Shown piece after piece: positions 45,812 to 53,660 of a stretch of 64,000 bases of DNA (position 1 is its first letter; every line of letters begins with the position of its first letter). The DNA is taken from the NCBI RefSeq assembly GCF_005154805.1, contig NZ_CP039727.1:2229501-2293500 (forward strand), given 5' to 3'. The DNA is from Bacillus sp. S3 (lineage in GTDB: Bacteria > Bacillota > Bacilli > Bacillales > Cytobacillaceae). The notes under the pieces were generated by a model. It was not told the origin of the DNA and searched no databases. It worked only from the letters and a program-made list of their open reading frames with translations. The translations under genes and the position numbers were made by a program.

Positions 45812-47098
45812 ATGACCATGTTGCTGAATGAATTATTTAATGAGTTCTTTCAATCTATTATTGAATATAATCTTGATGCTGTACTTGTTTTTTCAATTGA
45901 AGGAAAGATTATTAAACAAAATCAACAAGCTGCAAAGATATTTGGATATACTGACGATGAAGCTCGAGGAATTCATTTCCGGAAGTTAATTGTGTCTAAA
46001 CAAGAAGAAATTTTTGATCAAATGAAACGAGCAGCTCAGGGAATTCCATTTGATACTGAGATCAATGCTTATTGTAAAAAGAGAAAAGTTCTTCACTTAC
46101 AGGTAAAATGCATTCCTTTGAAGTCTCAAAATCAAATAATTGGATTTTTTTGTGTTGTGAAAGATATGACAGAATCATTTAAAGCGAAACTTTCACTTAG
46201 GGAAAGTGAAAAAAGATATCAGCTCCTGGCTGATAATTCTCTCGATTTAATCCAGTTGCTCAATCTAGATGGTATTGTTACATACGCCTCCCCCTCTCAT
46301 AAAACGGTATTGGGCTATAATGCAGAAGAATATGTCGGAAAATGGGTCCTCCACCAGCCAGATGGGGCTGTTGATGAAAGTTTTAAGAAAACCTTTGTGA
46401 ACATGGTTTTGACTCAAAAGGCGTTCACACACGAAATCCGCCGCAAACATAGATCTGGTTATGATGTATGGTTAGAGTTGAAGGGGACGCCAATGTTTGA
46501 TGAAGATGGAAATTTCCAACATATGATGCTGGTTGGGCGAGAAGTTACTGAACGGAAGATCTATCAAAAGGAACTGGAATTCTTAAGCTTCCATGATTCA
46601 TTAACAGGGGTTCCAAATCGAAGGCTTTTTAAAGAGAAATTGGAACAAGCCTTAAAGGAAGGAAAGCGTTACCAGCGGAAATTTGCTCTGCTCTTCATTG
46701 ATTTGGATCATTTTAAACGAATTAATGATACCTATGGTCATGATATAGGGGATGAGCTGTTACTGGAATTTTCGAATAGGGTGAAGCAACAGCTTCGTGA
46801 ATGTGATACGTTGGCCCGCCATGGTGGAGATGAGTTTACCATCATACTATCTGACCTGCAAGCTGAAGCGGAGGCCATCAAAATTGCTAAACGAATTTTG
46901 GGATCACTTAAGGAACCTTGGAAAATTGGAAAACATGTGATTCAAATGACATTAAGCATGGGAATCGCACTATATCCAAAGGACGGTATTTCCAGTGATG
47001 AACTATTGAAACATGCGGATAACGCCCTTTACGTTGTGAAGGAAAACGGAAGGAACAATATGCAAGTATATTCAAGAATAACAGAAGATTTATCGTAG
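45812..47098 (+). CDS. PAS-PAS-GGDEF diguanylate cyclase
   Basis: A 428-aa soluble protein: PAS 1 (about 15-125; FSIEGKIIKQNQQAAKIFGY), PAS 2 (about 135-255; GIVTYASPSHKTVLGY, MLVGREVTERK) and a GGDEF domain (HDSLTGVPNRRLF, FIDLDHFKRINDTYGH, RHGGDEFTIIL). The inhibitory I-site RxxD (RECD) sits five residues before GGDEF, so product inhibition is expected. It should make c-di-GMP, opposing the upstream EAL protein. Confidence 0.94.
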   Translation: MTMLLNELFNEFFQSIIEYNLDAVLVFSIEGKIIKQNQQAAKIFGYTDDEARGIHFRKLIVSKQEEIFDQMKRAAQGIPFDTEINAYCKKRKVLHLQVKCIPLKSQNQIIGFFCVVKDMTESFKAKLSLRESEKRYQLLADNSLDLIQLLNLDGIVTYASPSHKTVLGYNAEEYVGKWVLHQPDGAVDESFKKTFVNMVLTQKAFTHEIRRKHRSGYDVWLELKGTPMFDEDGNFQHMMLVGREVTERKIYQKELEFLSFHDSLTGVPNRRLFKEKLEQALKEGKRYQRKFALLFIDLDHFKRINDTYGHDIGDELLLEFSNRVKQQLRECDTLARHGGDEFTIILSDLQAEAEAIKIAKRILGSLKEPWKIGKHVIQMTLSMGIALYPKDGISSDELLKHADNALYVVKENGRNNMQVYSRITEDLS

Positions 47099-47134
47099 GC
47101 TCTTATTGATGAAGATAAGGGCTTTTACTTTTTT
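47099..47134 (+). terminator. Terminator after the GGDEF gene
   Basis: GCTCTTAT (47099-47106) pairs with ATAAGGGC (47115-47122) with one G-U pair, followed by a T-rich tail. Confidence 0.72.
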
Positions 47135-47247
47135 GAAAGCTGAATATTTTGGTAGTTCTAGTAATGAAATTTTGATATAGATAAAGTATAATTAAATCAT
47201 ATTTTGATTATTATTTGATCGAATTTGATATAGGAGGAGGACCCCTT

Positions 47248-47691
47248 TTGAAGATACATGACCCGGTAAGGGTGAATTTTAGTGATCCCAGGCAAACAGG
47301 AGTGGATCGGTCCACCTCTAATAATGCTGCATTTCAAAAAATAATCAGCTCGTATTCAAAGGATTTCACAAAGGATTATTTACATAAGCTCCTTGAGGGA
47401 ATTAATCAGCAAGGACAGCAATTGATTGAAAATCCAACCTTTCGCGAGCTGCAGAAATATAAGGATTTAGTGAAACAATTTATGGGAGAAGTCACGAAGA
47501 ATGGGCTGGCATTGCATCAATCAGAAAGCTGGGACATGTACGGCGGGAATAAAACGTTAAAAACGGTTCAGGTGCTGGATCGCAAATTAATTGAATTAAC
47601 CGATCATGTCCTGAATCAACAAACCTCCGGCCTAACCCTCTTGGAACGAATTGGCGAAATGAAAGGGTTATTGCTTAATTTATATACCTGA
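47248..47691 (+). CDS. yaaR: YaaR-family (DUF327) protein
   Basis: A 147-aa helical protein: RVNFSDPRQTGVD near the start, then LEGINQQGQQLIENPTFREL and YKDLVKQFMGEV, the pattern of the YaaR/DUF327 family. Length equals the B. subtilis protein. TTG 47248 is chosen because GGAGGAGG lies 7 nt upstream. Its function is unknown; here it precedes the rod genes flhO/flhP, hinting at a flagellar or envelope link. Confidence 0.85.
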   Translation: MKIHDPVRVNFSDPRQTGVDRSTSNNAAFQKIISSYSKDFTKDYLHKLLEGINQQGQQLIENPTFRELQKYKDLVKQFMGEVTKNGLALHQSESWDMYGGNKTLKTVQVLDRKLIELTDHVLNQQTSGLTLLERIGEMKGLLLNLYT

Positions 47692-47783
47692 TTAGCATAA
47701 GAAAATTAATAAAAATAATAAGTTTTTACTAAAGCGACTAGTTTTTTTGCTTTAGAGAGCCTAAAGCTACGGAAAAAATATGT

Positions 47784-47903
47784 GAACGGTGACTGTGAAG
47801 GGTTCAGAGTGCCCAAAGAAGAGGAAAAAAGCAGGGAACGGTCACTGTGAAGGGTTTAGAGTGGCCGAAGAGGAGAAAAAAAGTAAGGAACGGTCACTGT
47901 GGA
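47784..47903. repeat. Second 52-bp tandem repeat array, abutting flhO
   Basis: Units start at 47784 and 47836, each exactly 52 bp (GAACGGTGACTGTGAAGGG and GAACGGTCACTGTGAAGGG starts), with a truncated third from 47888. Each unit contains a CCGAAGAGGAGAAAAAA-like core, shared with the array at 24530. It ends about 10 nt before the flhO ribosome site. Confidence 0.9.
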
Positions 47904-47925
47904 GGACTTGAAGGGAGTTAGAAAT

Positions 47926-48795
47926 ATGTTAAGAGGATTGTATTCCGCCGCATCAGGAATGTACTCGCTTGAGCGTAGACAAGAGGCATTGGCTAATAAT
48001 TTGGCAAATGCTCAAACACCGGGTTTTAAGAAAGATGATACGGTACTACGTGCATTTCCGAACCTATTAATCAATCGAATTCGTGATTTTAATGAAAATG
48101 GCGCCGGAGCACAACAGTTATCCGGACAGTCTGTACCAATTGGTGTACTCTCAAATGGTGTTTATACCCAGGAGCGGATTCCAAGCTTTCAACAAGGCTC
48201 CTTTGTGCAAAGCGGAATGCGGCTCGATGTGGCGATTGATGATCAAGCGATTCCGATGGAAAATGTGAATGGACGAGTAGTAAAGCCAACTGCCTTTTTT
48301 GCGATACAGCTGCCGGATGGTGGTGTTGGATATACTCGGAATGGAAAATTCGATTTGGATGCCAATGGGAACCTGGTGACATCGGATGGTTATCGTGTGT
48401 TAGGAGCAAACCATCAGCCAATCCAATTGGTTAACAATAGTAAAGAAGATGTTCAGATTACCGCAGATGGACAAATCATGGTAAATTCAGAGAATACAAT
48501 TCAAAATGTCGGGCAAATTGGTATCGCCGTTGTTCAAAATCCATACGAGCTGCGCCGTTTGGGGGGGAATGTCTATCAGTCTGACCAAGAGGTTCCTTTT
48601 ATCCAAGATGGCGGCGGTACGAATCCGGGCGTTAATCTTCACCAGGGATATTATGAGGGGTCGAATGTGGATGCCGGGCAAACGATGTCAGATATGATGA
48701 TGACCGTCCGCGGATACGAGGCCAATCAGAAGGTAATCTCTGTTTATGAACAATCAATACAGCAGCTGTACTCTGTTGGGAAACTTAATGGATAA
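47926..48795 (+). CDS. flhO: Flagellar rod protein FlhO (FlgF/FlgG family)
   Basis: A 289-aa distal-rod type protein: GLYSAASGMYSLERRQEALA and NNLANAQTPGFKKDDT at the N-terminus, SNVDAGQTMSDMMMTVRGYE at the C-terminus. In B. subtilis FlhO and FlhP form the distal rod. ATG 47926 follows GAAGGGAG; the GTG at 47899 lies inside the repeat array and is rejected. Confidence 0.92.
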   Translation: MLRGLYSAASGMYSLERRQEALANNLANAQTPGFKKDDTVLRAFPNLLINRIRDFNENGAGAQQLSGQSVPIGVLSNGVYTQERIPSFQQGSFVQSGMRLDVAIDDQAIPMENVNGRVVKPTAFFAIQLPDGGVGYTRNGKFDLDANGNLVTSDGYRVLGANHQPIQLVNNSKEDVQITADGQIMVNSENTIQNVGQIGIAVVQNPYELRRLGGNVYQSDQEVPFIQDGGGTNPGVNLHQGYYEGSNVDAGQTMSDMMMTVRGYEANQKVISVYEQSIQQLYSVGKLNG

Positions 48796-48820
48796 GTAAG
48801 GAAGAAAAGGAGCTAATCAG

Positions 48821-49663
48821 ATGAATACATCATTATATATTTCTTCCGGTGCACTAAATGCCTTTCAGCAAAAAATTGATAACGCATCAAATAATGTTGC
48901 GAACGTAAATACGACGGGCTATAAACGCAAGGATCATAGTTTTTCAGAAATTTTAGCAAATCAAATAAATAATCAGGGACGGACAAATCAGGAAGAAGGG
49001 CGTCTATCTCCTAATGGACTACGCGTTGGTTACGGTACCCGCACTGGGTTAACACAGTTAGATACGACCCAAGGGCAAGCGATTGAAACAGGTAATCCTT
49101 TTGATTTCATGATTCAAGGAAAGGGCTATTTTCAAATCAGCGATCCAGCGTCCGGTGAGGTCAGATTTACCCGTGATGGGAATTTTCATTTAACGCCGAA
49201 TCCTGCTAAATCAGGGAGATACTATTTAGCAAATGCAAACGGTAGCTTTTTGATGGATCAAACGGGTAAGCCGATTGAACTGGATGCACAGTATGATGTC
49301 AATATTGATGCCACCGGTCAAATTCATCTAAAAAATAAAAATGGTCTTGAGGCTTCTTTTACTTCCCCGCAACGGATTGGACTAGTTGAGATTCAAAATC
49401 CATCGATTTTACGGAATGCGGGTGGAAATGAATTTTCGATTGACACAGGAGCATTAGGGAATGGTGGAAATATCAATGACTATGTGAGGGTGCAGCCAGC
49501 CGGTGCTGCGCAAATCTCAACTGGTTATCTTGAAGGTTCGAATGTTGATTTAACGACTGAAATGACGGACCTAATGATGGCACAGCGCAGTTTTCAAATG
49601 AATGCCAGGGCTGTTTCTTATGCCGATCAAATGAATGGGATTGCCAATAATATATTGAAGTAA
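48821..49663 (+). CDS. flhP: Flagellar rod protein FlhP (FlgF/FlgG family)
   Basis: A 280-aa paralogue of FlhO: SSGALNAFQQKIDNASNNVA, NVNTTGYKRKDHSFSE, and C-terminal EGSNVDLTTEMTDLMMAQRS. The gene lies 25 nt after flhO with a GGAGCTA site. Both are exported through the flagellar secretion apparatus. Confidence 0.92.
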   Translation: MNTSLYISSGALNAFQQKIDNASNNVANVNTTGYKRKDHSFSEILANQINNQGRTNQEEGRLSPNGLRVGYGTRTGLTQLDTTQGQAIETGNPFDFMIQGKGYFQISDPASGEVRFTRDGNFHLTPNPAKSGRYYLANANGSFLMDQTGKPIELDAQYDVNIDATGQIHLKNKNGLEASFTSPQRIGLVEIQNPSILRNAGGNEFSIDTGALGNGGNINDYVRVQPAGAAQISTGYLEGSNVDLTTEMTDLMMAQRSFQMNARAVSYADQMNGIANNILK

Positions 49664-49676
49664 TGAATTGAGTGTT

Positions 49677-49709
49677 GACCGCCTCACCTGTGGGTGATCG
49701 CGGTCTTTT
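49677..49709 (+). terminator. Terminator after flhP
   Basis: GACCGC (49677-49682) pairs with GCGGTC (49700-49705), with an inner CACC/GGTG helix, and a T run follows. Confidence 0.82.
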
Positions 49710-49720
49710 ACATATTTACT

Positions 49721-49746
49721 TAACTTTTTTGGAGTTTAACCGATTA
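49721..49746 (+). promoter_or_regulatory. Possible sigma-D promoter of fliD
   Basis: TAAC (49721-49724), 15 nt, CCGATTA (49740-49746). It differs from the flgM, flaG and csrA promoters at one -35 base, one -10 base and one spacer position, so it is plausible but weaker. It lies about 40 nt before fliD. Confidence 0.42.
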
Positions 49747-49784
49747 ATAGATAATAGAAGAATTTTTTTGAGGGGGGAGACACA

Positions 49785-51302
49785 ATGGTCAGCGTTAACT
49801 TGACAACGCATATTTCGGGATTGGCGTCCGGAATGGATACCGAAAAAATGGTAAGCGACATGATGAGGGTTAATAGAATCCCACTAGATAAATTGATGCA
49901 GTCAAAAACACTTAACACCTGGAGAACGGATGCATATAGGGAAATCAATACGAAAATAGCTAGTTTTAGAAGTGCGATGGAGGATTTACGACTTGAAGGG
50001 ACGTTTACTTCAGCACAGAAAGTAACTTCAAACAATTCGAGTATTGATGTTTCCATGGCCGGGAAAGCATCGTTAGCGGGTTTTACAATTACAGCCGCAA
50101 AAATGGCTACACCGCCAACAGGATCATCAGTTAGTTTCAATACAGGAATAAAGAGTGGCTCGGATTCTATTTTCATAGACGAAAATAGTGCCTCAGATAT
50201 TAGCTTCTTTGTAAATGAAAAAAAGATTACTATACCGAAAGAAAGTAAAACTTTTGATAAAGCAATTGCCGAAATGAATTCGCAACTCGCTGAAAAAAAC
50301 ATCAAAGTTGCTAATGTTGGCGGCTCACTTGTATTTACGACAACTGATACTGGAGCGGATAAATCCATTACAATAGAAGGATTTGATAACACCACCTCCA
50401 GTTTGAATTTAACAAATGGAACTACTAGTAACGGCTCTAATGGGGAGAAGGGGTTTGTTACAATTAATGGAACAACGATTGAAATTTCCAGTAACAACTT
50501 TACGTATGACAATGTCAAAATTAATCTTAGAGAAGATATTATCAATGGAAATGGGCAAGCAGTGGTAAGTGTGGTACCTGACACTGATAAGCTTTTCGAT
50601 AAAATAAAAACGTTTGTTGATAAATATAATGAATTAATAAAGGATTTAAATGACAAAATTTCAGAGCCAGTAAATCGAAAATTTCCGCCATTAACGGATG
50701 AGCAAAGGAAAGCGATGAAAGAAGATGAAATTAAGCAGTGGGAAGAAAAAGCGAAAATTGGATTGATCTCAAACGATCCAACGGTTCGTCAATTTCTGAC
50801 TCAAATTCGTACTAGTATTAATGAAGCGGTGCAAGGGGTAACAGGGGCAGTTGGATCCTTGAAGGATATTGGAATTACAACAAGTTCAAATTATCGGGAA
50901 AACGGGAAATTAACGTTAGATGAATCAAAACTTAAATCGATGCTTTCAACCAATTTGCCCGATATTCAAAAATTGTTTGCCGCTAAGGATACTACCGATA
51001 GTTCAAAAAATACCATAACAAGCACAGAAAAGTATGCTAAAAGCGGTCTTGCTGTCAGAGTTTATGATCGAATCGGTGACGTGTTGGATAAATTAAAAGT
51101 CATTGCTGGTGCTCCGGGTACTGTATCGATTAATAGTAGTTTGGCAAAAGAGGCGGCATCGATTGATAAAAATGTGGCTAAAGTTCAGGATCGTTTAAAT
51201 TCTAAAGAACAGAATCTCTGGAAGAAATTCAACGCGATGGAAGAGGCCTTACAAAGATTAAATTCCCAAAGCTCGTGGCTATATCAGCAGCTGGGACAAT
51301 AA
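49785..51302 (+). CDS. fliD: Flagellar filament cap protein FliD
   Basis: A 505-aa cap (HAP2): THISGLASGMDTEKMVSDMM at the N-terminus, the FliD_N domain, a middle Ig-like variable region, and the FliD_C domain ending in DKNVAKVQDRLNSKEQNLWK, with a coiled C-terminal helix. GAGGGGGGA precedes the ATG. fliS and fliT, which follow fliD in B. subtilis, are absent here; a terminator follows at once. Confidence 0.94.
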   Translation: MVSVNLTTHISGLASGMDTEKMVSDMMRVNRIPLDKLMQSKTLNTWRTDAYREINTKIASFRSAMEDLRLEGTFTSAQKVTSNNSSIDVSMAGKASLAGFTITAAKMATPPTGSSVSFNTGIKSGSDSIFIDENSASDISFFVNEKKITIPKESKTFDKAIAEMNSQLAEKNIKVANVGGSLVFTTTDTGADKSITIEGFDNTTSSLNLTNGTTSNGSNGEKGFVTINGTTIEISSNNFTYDNVKINLREDIINGNGQAVVSVVPDTDKLFDKIKTFVDKYNELIKDLNDKISEPVNRKFPPLTDEQRKAMKEDEIKQWEEKAKIGLISNDPTVRQFLTQIRTSINEAVQGVTGAVGSLKDIGITTSSNYRENGKLTLDESKLKSMLSTNLPDIQKLFAAKDTTDSSKNTITSTEKYAKSGLAVRVYDRIGDVLDKLKVIAGAPGTVSINSSLAKEAASIDKNVAKVQDRLNSKEQNLWKKFNAMEEALQRLNSQSSWLYQQLGQ

Positions 51303-51317
51303 GTATAATCATTAACC

Positions 51318-51357
51318 AAAAACCTAGTCGGGATGGATTCCCAGCTAGGGTTTTTTT
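51318..51357 (+). terminator. Terminator after fliD
   Basis: AACCTAG with CGGGA (51321-51332) pairs with TCCC and CTAGGG (about 51338-51350), followed by seven T residues. Confidence 0.83.
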
Positions 51358-51429
51358 GTATTACCGAAAAAATTTGATTACTGGAGGAAATTGGCATTAG
51401 TAATATTTAAAAAATATTATTAGAAATAC

Positions 51430-51456
51430 TAAACTATCTTTTTAAGTATCCGATAA
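51430..51456 (+). promoter_or_regulatory. Sigma-D promoter upstream of csrA (distal)
   Basis: TAAA (51430-51433), 16 nt, CCGATAA (51450-51456) matches the flagellar sigma-D consensus at all strong positions. It is followed by a second copy 89 nt downstream. The 301-nt fliD-csrA gap contains no gene. Confidence 0.72.
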
Positions 51457-51518
51457 AAATAATAACAAGAAATGGTGAAGGTTAATCAAAAATAGATATT
51501 TATTTTGATAAGAATCAC

Positions 51519-51545
51519 TAAATTAATTTCTTGATAATCCGATAA
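51519..51545 (+). promoter_or_regulatory. Sigma-D promoter upstream of csrA (proximal)
   Basis: TAAA (51519-51522), 16 nt, CCGATAA (51539-51545), identical in spacing to the distal copy. It is about 50 nt before the csrA ribosome site. Confidence 0.78.
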
Positions 51546-51603
51546 ATAAAATAAGAGAATGCAATTGTTGTCTTGGTGTTTAAATGAGTTTGGAGGTTGT
51601 GTG

Positions 51604-51936
51604 ATGCTGATTGTAGGCAGGGAAGTTGGACAATCTGTGATAATTGACGATGAAATCAAAGTAACTGTTCTACAATACGGTTCAAAGTTCAAACTCTCGA
51701 TTGAAGCTCCAAACCATGTTCAAATTTCCTCGAGTAAACATAATTTGAACAAACTGGGCAAGCTCAAAAAAACAGATCGAAAAATTGGCGAGACTTTGCA
51801 AATTGGTGATCATGTCAAAATTGCCATGATTCAAACACAATCTGGCCTCTTACGATTCGCCATTGACGCTCCAAAAGAGATCAGTATATTTCGGGAGGAA
51901 ATATACGAAAAACGAAATAAAGAACTAATCAGCTAA
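51604..51936 (+). CDS. csrA: Tandem-repeat (single-chain dimer) CsrA-like translational regulator
   Basis: CsrA is normally a 60-75-aa homodimer that binds GGA motifs in flagellin and other mRNAs. This 110-aa chain contains two CsrA repeats. Repeat 1 (about 1-43) has beta-1 MLIVGREVGQ and IEAPNHVQISS; the critical RNA-binding Arg44 position is Ser43. Repeat 2 (about 54-110) has KKTDRKIGETLQIGD, then IDAPKEISIFREEIY with Arg97 at that position and the C-terminal helix. Repeat 2's beta-1 has Thr57 where CsrA has Leu4. Start ATG 51604 follows GGAGG at 7 nt; the frame upstream lacks a ribosome site. It precedes flagellin directly, and no fliW is adjacent. Confidence 0.88.
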   Translation: MLIVGREVGQSVIIDDEIKVTVLQYGSKFKLSIEAPNHVQISSSKHNLNKLGKLKKTDRKIGETLQIGDHVKIAMIQTQSGLLRFAIDAPKEISIFREEIYEKRNKELIS

Positions 51937-51950
51937 TTAATATTTATACA

Positions 51951-51977
51951 TAGAGTTCTTTATTGTTATTTCGATAA
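51951..51977 (+). promoter_or_regulatory. Probable sigma-D promoter of the flagellin gene
   Basis: TAGA (51951-51954), 16 nt, TCGATAA (51971-51977). It has one mismatch in each box compared with the flgM and csrA promoters, at the same spacing. It lies 90 nt before the start, matching the long leaders usual for flagellin. Confidence 0.5.
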
Positions 51978-52005
51978 TAAACCCATAAGGGAATTATTAT
52001 ATACC

Positions 52006-52029
52006 TTTGCGGGAAAAACTTCCCGCAAA
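52006..52029 (+). promoter_or_regulatory. Leader hairpin of the flagellin mRNA
   Basis: TTTGCGGGAA (52006-52015) and TTCCCGCAAA (52020-52029) form a perfect 10-bp stem with a 4-nt loop, not followed by T residues. A GGA lies in the stem, and the ribosome site CTGGAGGT (52051-52058) has another. In B. subtilis CsrA represses hag through GGA sites at and upstream of the ribosome site, so a CsrA role here is a reasonable inference. The hairpin may also stabilise the mRNA. Confidence 0.65.
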
Positions 52030-52066
52030 TCAAAATTACTTACACAAAAACTGGAGGTTTTCACAA

Positions 52067-53596
52067 ATGCAAATTAATCACAATATTGCAGCACTCAACA
52101 CGTATCGTCAGTTGAACACTGCATCAACAAATCAATCTAAATCAATGGAGAAATTATCATCAGGGCTTCGTATTAATAAAGCTGGTGACGATGCTGCTGG
52201 ACTTGCAATCTCTGAAAAAATGCGTGGACAAATTCGTGGATTGGATATGGCTTCTAAAAATGCACAAGATGGGATTTCTTTAATTTCGACTGCTGAGGGT
52301 GCATTAAATGAGACACACTCAATTTTACAACGTATGCGGGAACTATCTGTACAAGCTTCAAATGATACAAATATTGGTACAGATAGAACAGCAATACAGG
52401 AGGAAATTAATCAACTTGCCACTGAGATTGATAGGATTTCTGATACAACAACTTTTAATACTCAAAAATTATTAGATGGTAACTTCACAAATAAACAATT
52501 ACAAATTGGAGCCGATGAAAATCAAAACTTCCAATTTTCAATTGATAATATGAGTGCCACTGCTTTAATTTCATCTGCATCAAATCAAACAGCGAATGCT
52601 AGTGTAAAGGAAGTCGCAGTTGTAGCAACTGGAACTCCTGGAACTGAACCGTTTGCAAAAGCCGACGTGGATGTTTCTGGTTATACTGAAGCAAGAGACT
52701 TAGACATTAAAATCAAAGCAACAACAGCACCTGATGGAACAAATAAAGGTACATTTGAAGTAACTATTAATGGGGAAACGCAAACAATTCAATCAGATTC
52801 GGGGGCTGCTGATTCGGATTTAACAATTACTGTTAAGCCTGGACAAACTATAACTATTGATACTCAAAATAACTGGACGGACAGTGATGAATTCAATATT
52901 AAGGTAGCTGGTAAAAAAATGACAACTACTGGACCAGATGTTAGCACATATGCTAATGCAAAAGATGCAATTTCTAAACTTGATACTGCAATTGAAACAG
53001 TTTCAACACAAAGGTCAAAACTAGGTGCATACCAAAACCGTTTAGAACACACTATTAATAACTTAAACACTTCTTCTGAAAACCTAACTGCAGCGGAATC
53101 TCGTATCCGTGACGTAGATTATGCTTTAGCTGCTTAAGTGCAGTGACAAGTACAGTCGTCCTAGCTGGTAACGGCTAGCGATTATTATCGGGTGAATTGC
53201 TGGAAAACCCTTAGAGCTTTTCTTGCCACAACGTAGTTGGAAACGACAAGCGTGATGGTTTGAAAAAAGAAAAGATTGGGCAATCAGCAGCCAAGCTCCT
53301 GTCTCGAAAGAGTGGAGAAGGTTCAACGACTAGGATAGACCATCTAAGGCGGAAGCTATGGTGATGAAATCCATAGGTGAAACAATGTCATCAGTATTGT
53401 GAATCCGAAGTGCCCGACCCCTACTAGATTGCTAGAGGGTGAAGATATAGTCTGGTCATTTATGAAAGTAAATGTTCGCACGATGGCGAAAGAAATGATG
53501 AACCAAACTAAGAACTCAATTTTATCTCAAGCTGCTCAAGCTATGTTAGCTCAAGCAAACCAGCAGCCTCAGGGAGTTCTACAACTTCTTCGTTAA
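52067..53596 (+). CDS. hag: Flagellin, split by a group I intron (exons 52067-53119 and 53483-53596)
   Basis: This is the filament subunit. Exon 1 (351 codons) encodes the D0/D1 N-terminus (INHNIAALNTYRQL, SSGLRINKAGDDAAGLAISE), a central insert (about 185-300) and D1 up to ESRIRDVD. Unspliced, the frame runs eight codons short of a TAA at 53135-53137 and lacks the C-terminal helix. Exon 2 encodes MAKEMMNQTKNSIL, then AQAMLAQANQQPQGVLQLLR, the conserved end. Splicing gives 388 aa with the normal RIRDVD-MAKEMM junction. The junction could also be 3 or 6 nt further downstream at both ends (TAT/GCG or GCT/AAA), because each pair keeps U before the 5' site, G at the intron end, the frame and the length. 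ATG 52067 follows GGAGGT at 8 nt. Confidence 0.92.
53120..53482 (+). ncRNA. Group I self-splicing intron in flagellin (ORF-less, IA-like)
   Basis: All catalytic-core elements can be read in order: P (AATTGCTGGAAA, 53195-53206), Q (AATCAGCAGCCAAG, 53282-53295), R (GTTCAACGACTAGG, 53321-53334) and S (AAGATATAGTC, 53442-53452). P7 is GACTA with TAGTC, P3 is TCGGGT (53188-53193) with GCCCGA (53412-53417), P4 joins TGCTG and CAGCA, and P8 is a clean hairpin at 53419-53439. P6a has a CTC-GAAA-GAG loop, and a P9 hairpin with GAAA loop is at 53457-53474. An extra CTATGG/CCATAG stem between R and P3' suggests subgroup IA. No homing endonuclease ORF is present. I could not find a convincing P1, so the exact 5' site stays open by 3 or 6 nt. 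Confidence 0.9.
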
Positions 53597-53611
53597 TTTT
53601 AGATTATTTGA

Positions 53612-53642
53612 AAGGGACCCTGGCTTTGCGGGGTCTCTTTTT
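53612..53642 (+). terminator. Terminator of the flagellin gene
   Basis: GGGACCC (53614-53620) pairs with GGGTCTC (53631-53637) and a T run follows, just after the exon 2 stop codon. Confidence 0.82.
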
Positions 53643-53660
53643 GTAAAGGAGTGAATAGTT

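Noticed and set aside
47730..47756. CTAAAGC/GCTTTAG hairpin after yaaR as a terminator
   Set aside because: The stem has no T run after it; the T residues lie in the loop.
49736..50656. 306-aa minus-strand ORF opposite fliD
   Set aside because: It is fully antisense to the clear fliD gene, has a low-complexity Ser/Leu/Val/Ile composition typical of a shadow frame, and no ribosome site.
52067..53137. Flagellin as a pseudogene truncated by a stop codon
   Set aside because: Group I intron core elements and an in-frame exon 2 with a conserved C-terminus explain the stop; all other parts of the gene are intact.
53126..53488. Single exact intron boundary set from P1 pairing
   Set aside because: No IGS in 53120-53180 gave a convincing P1 for any candidate 5' site. 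A 6-bp pairing of TTTAGCT with GGCTAG would put the site at 53131, but would insert residues into a conserved flagellin helix.
53399..53596. Separate 65-aa protein carrying the flagellin C-terminus
   Set aside because: Its first part is translated intron (P3', P8, S and P9), and the last 37 residues are flagellin exon 2. The GTG start lacks a ribosome site.
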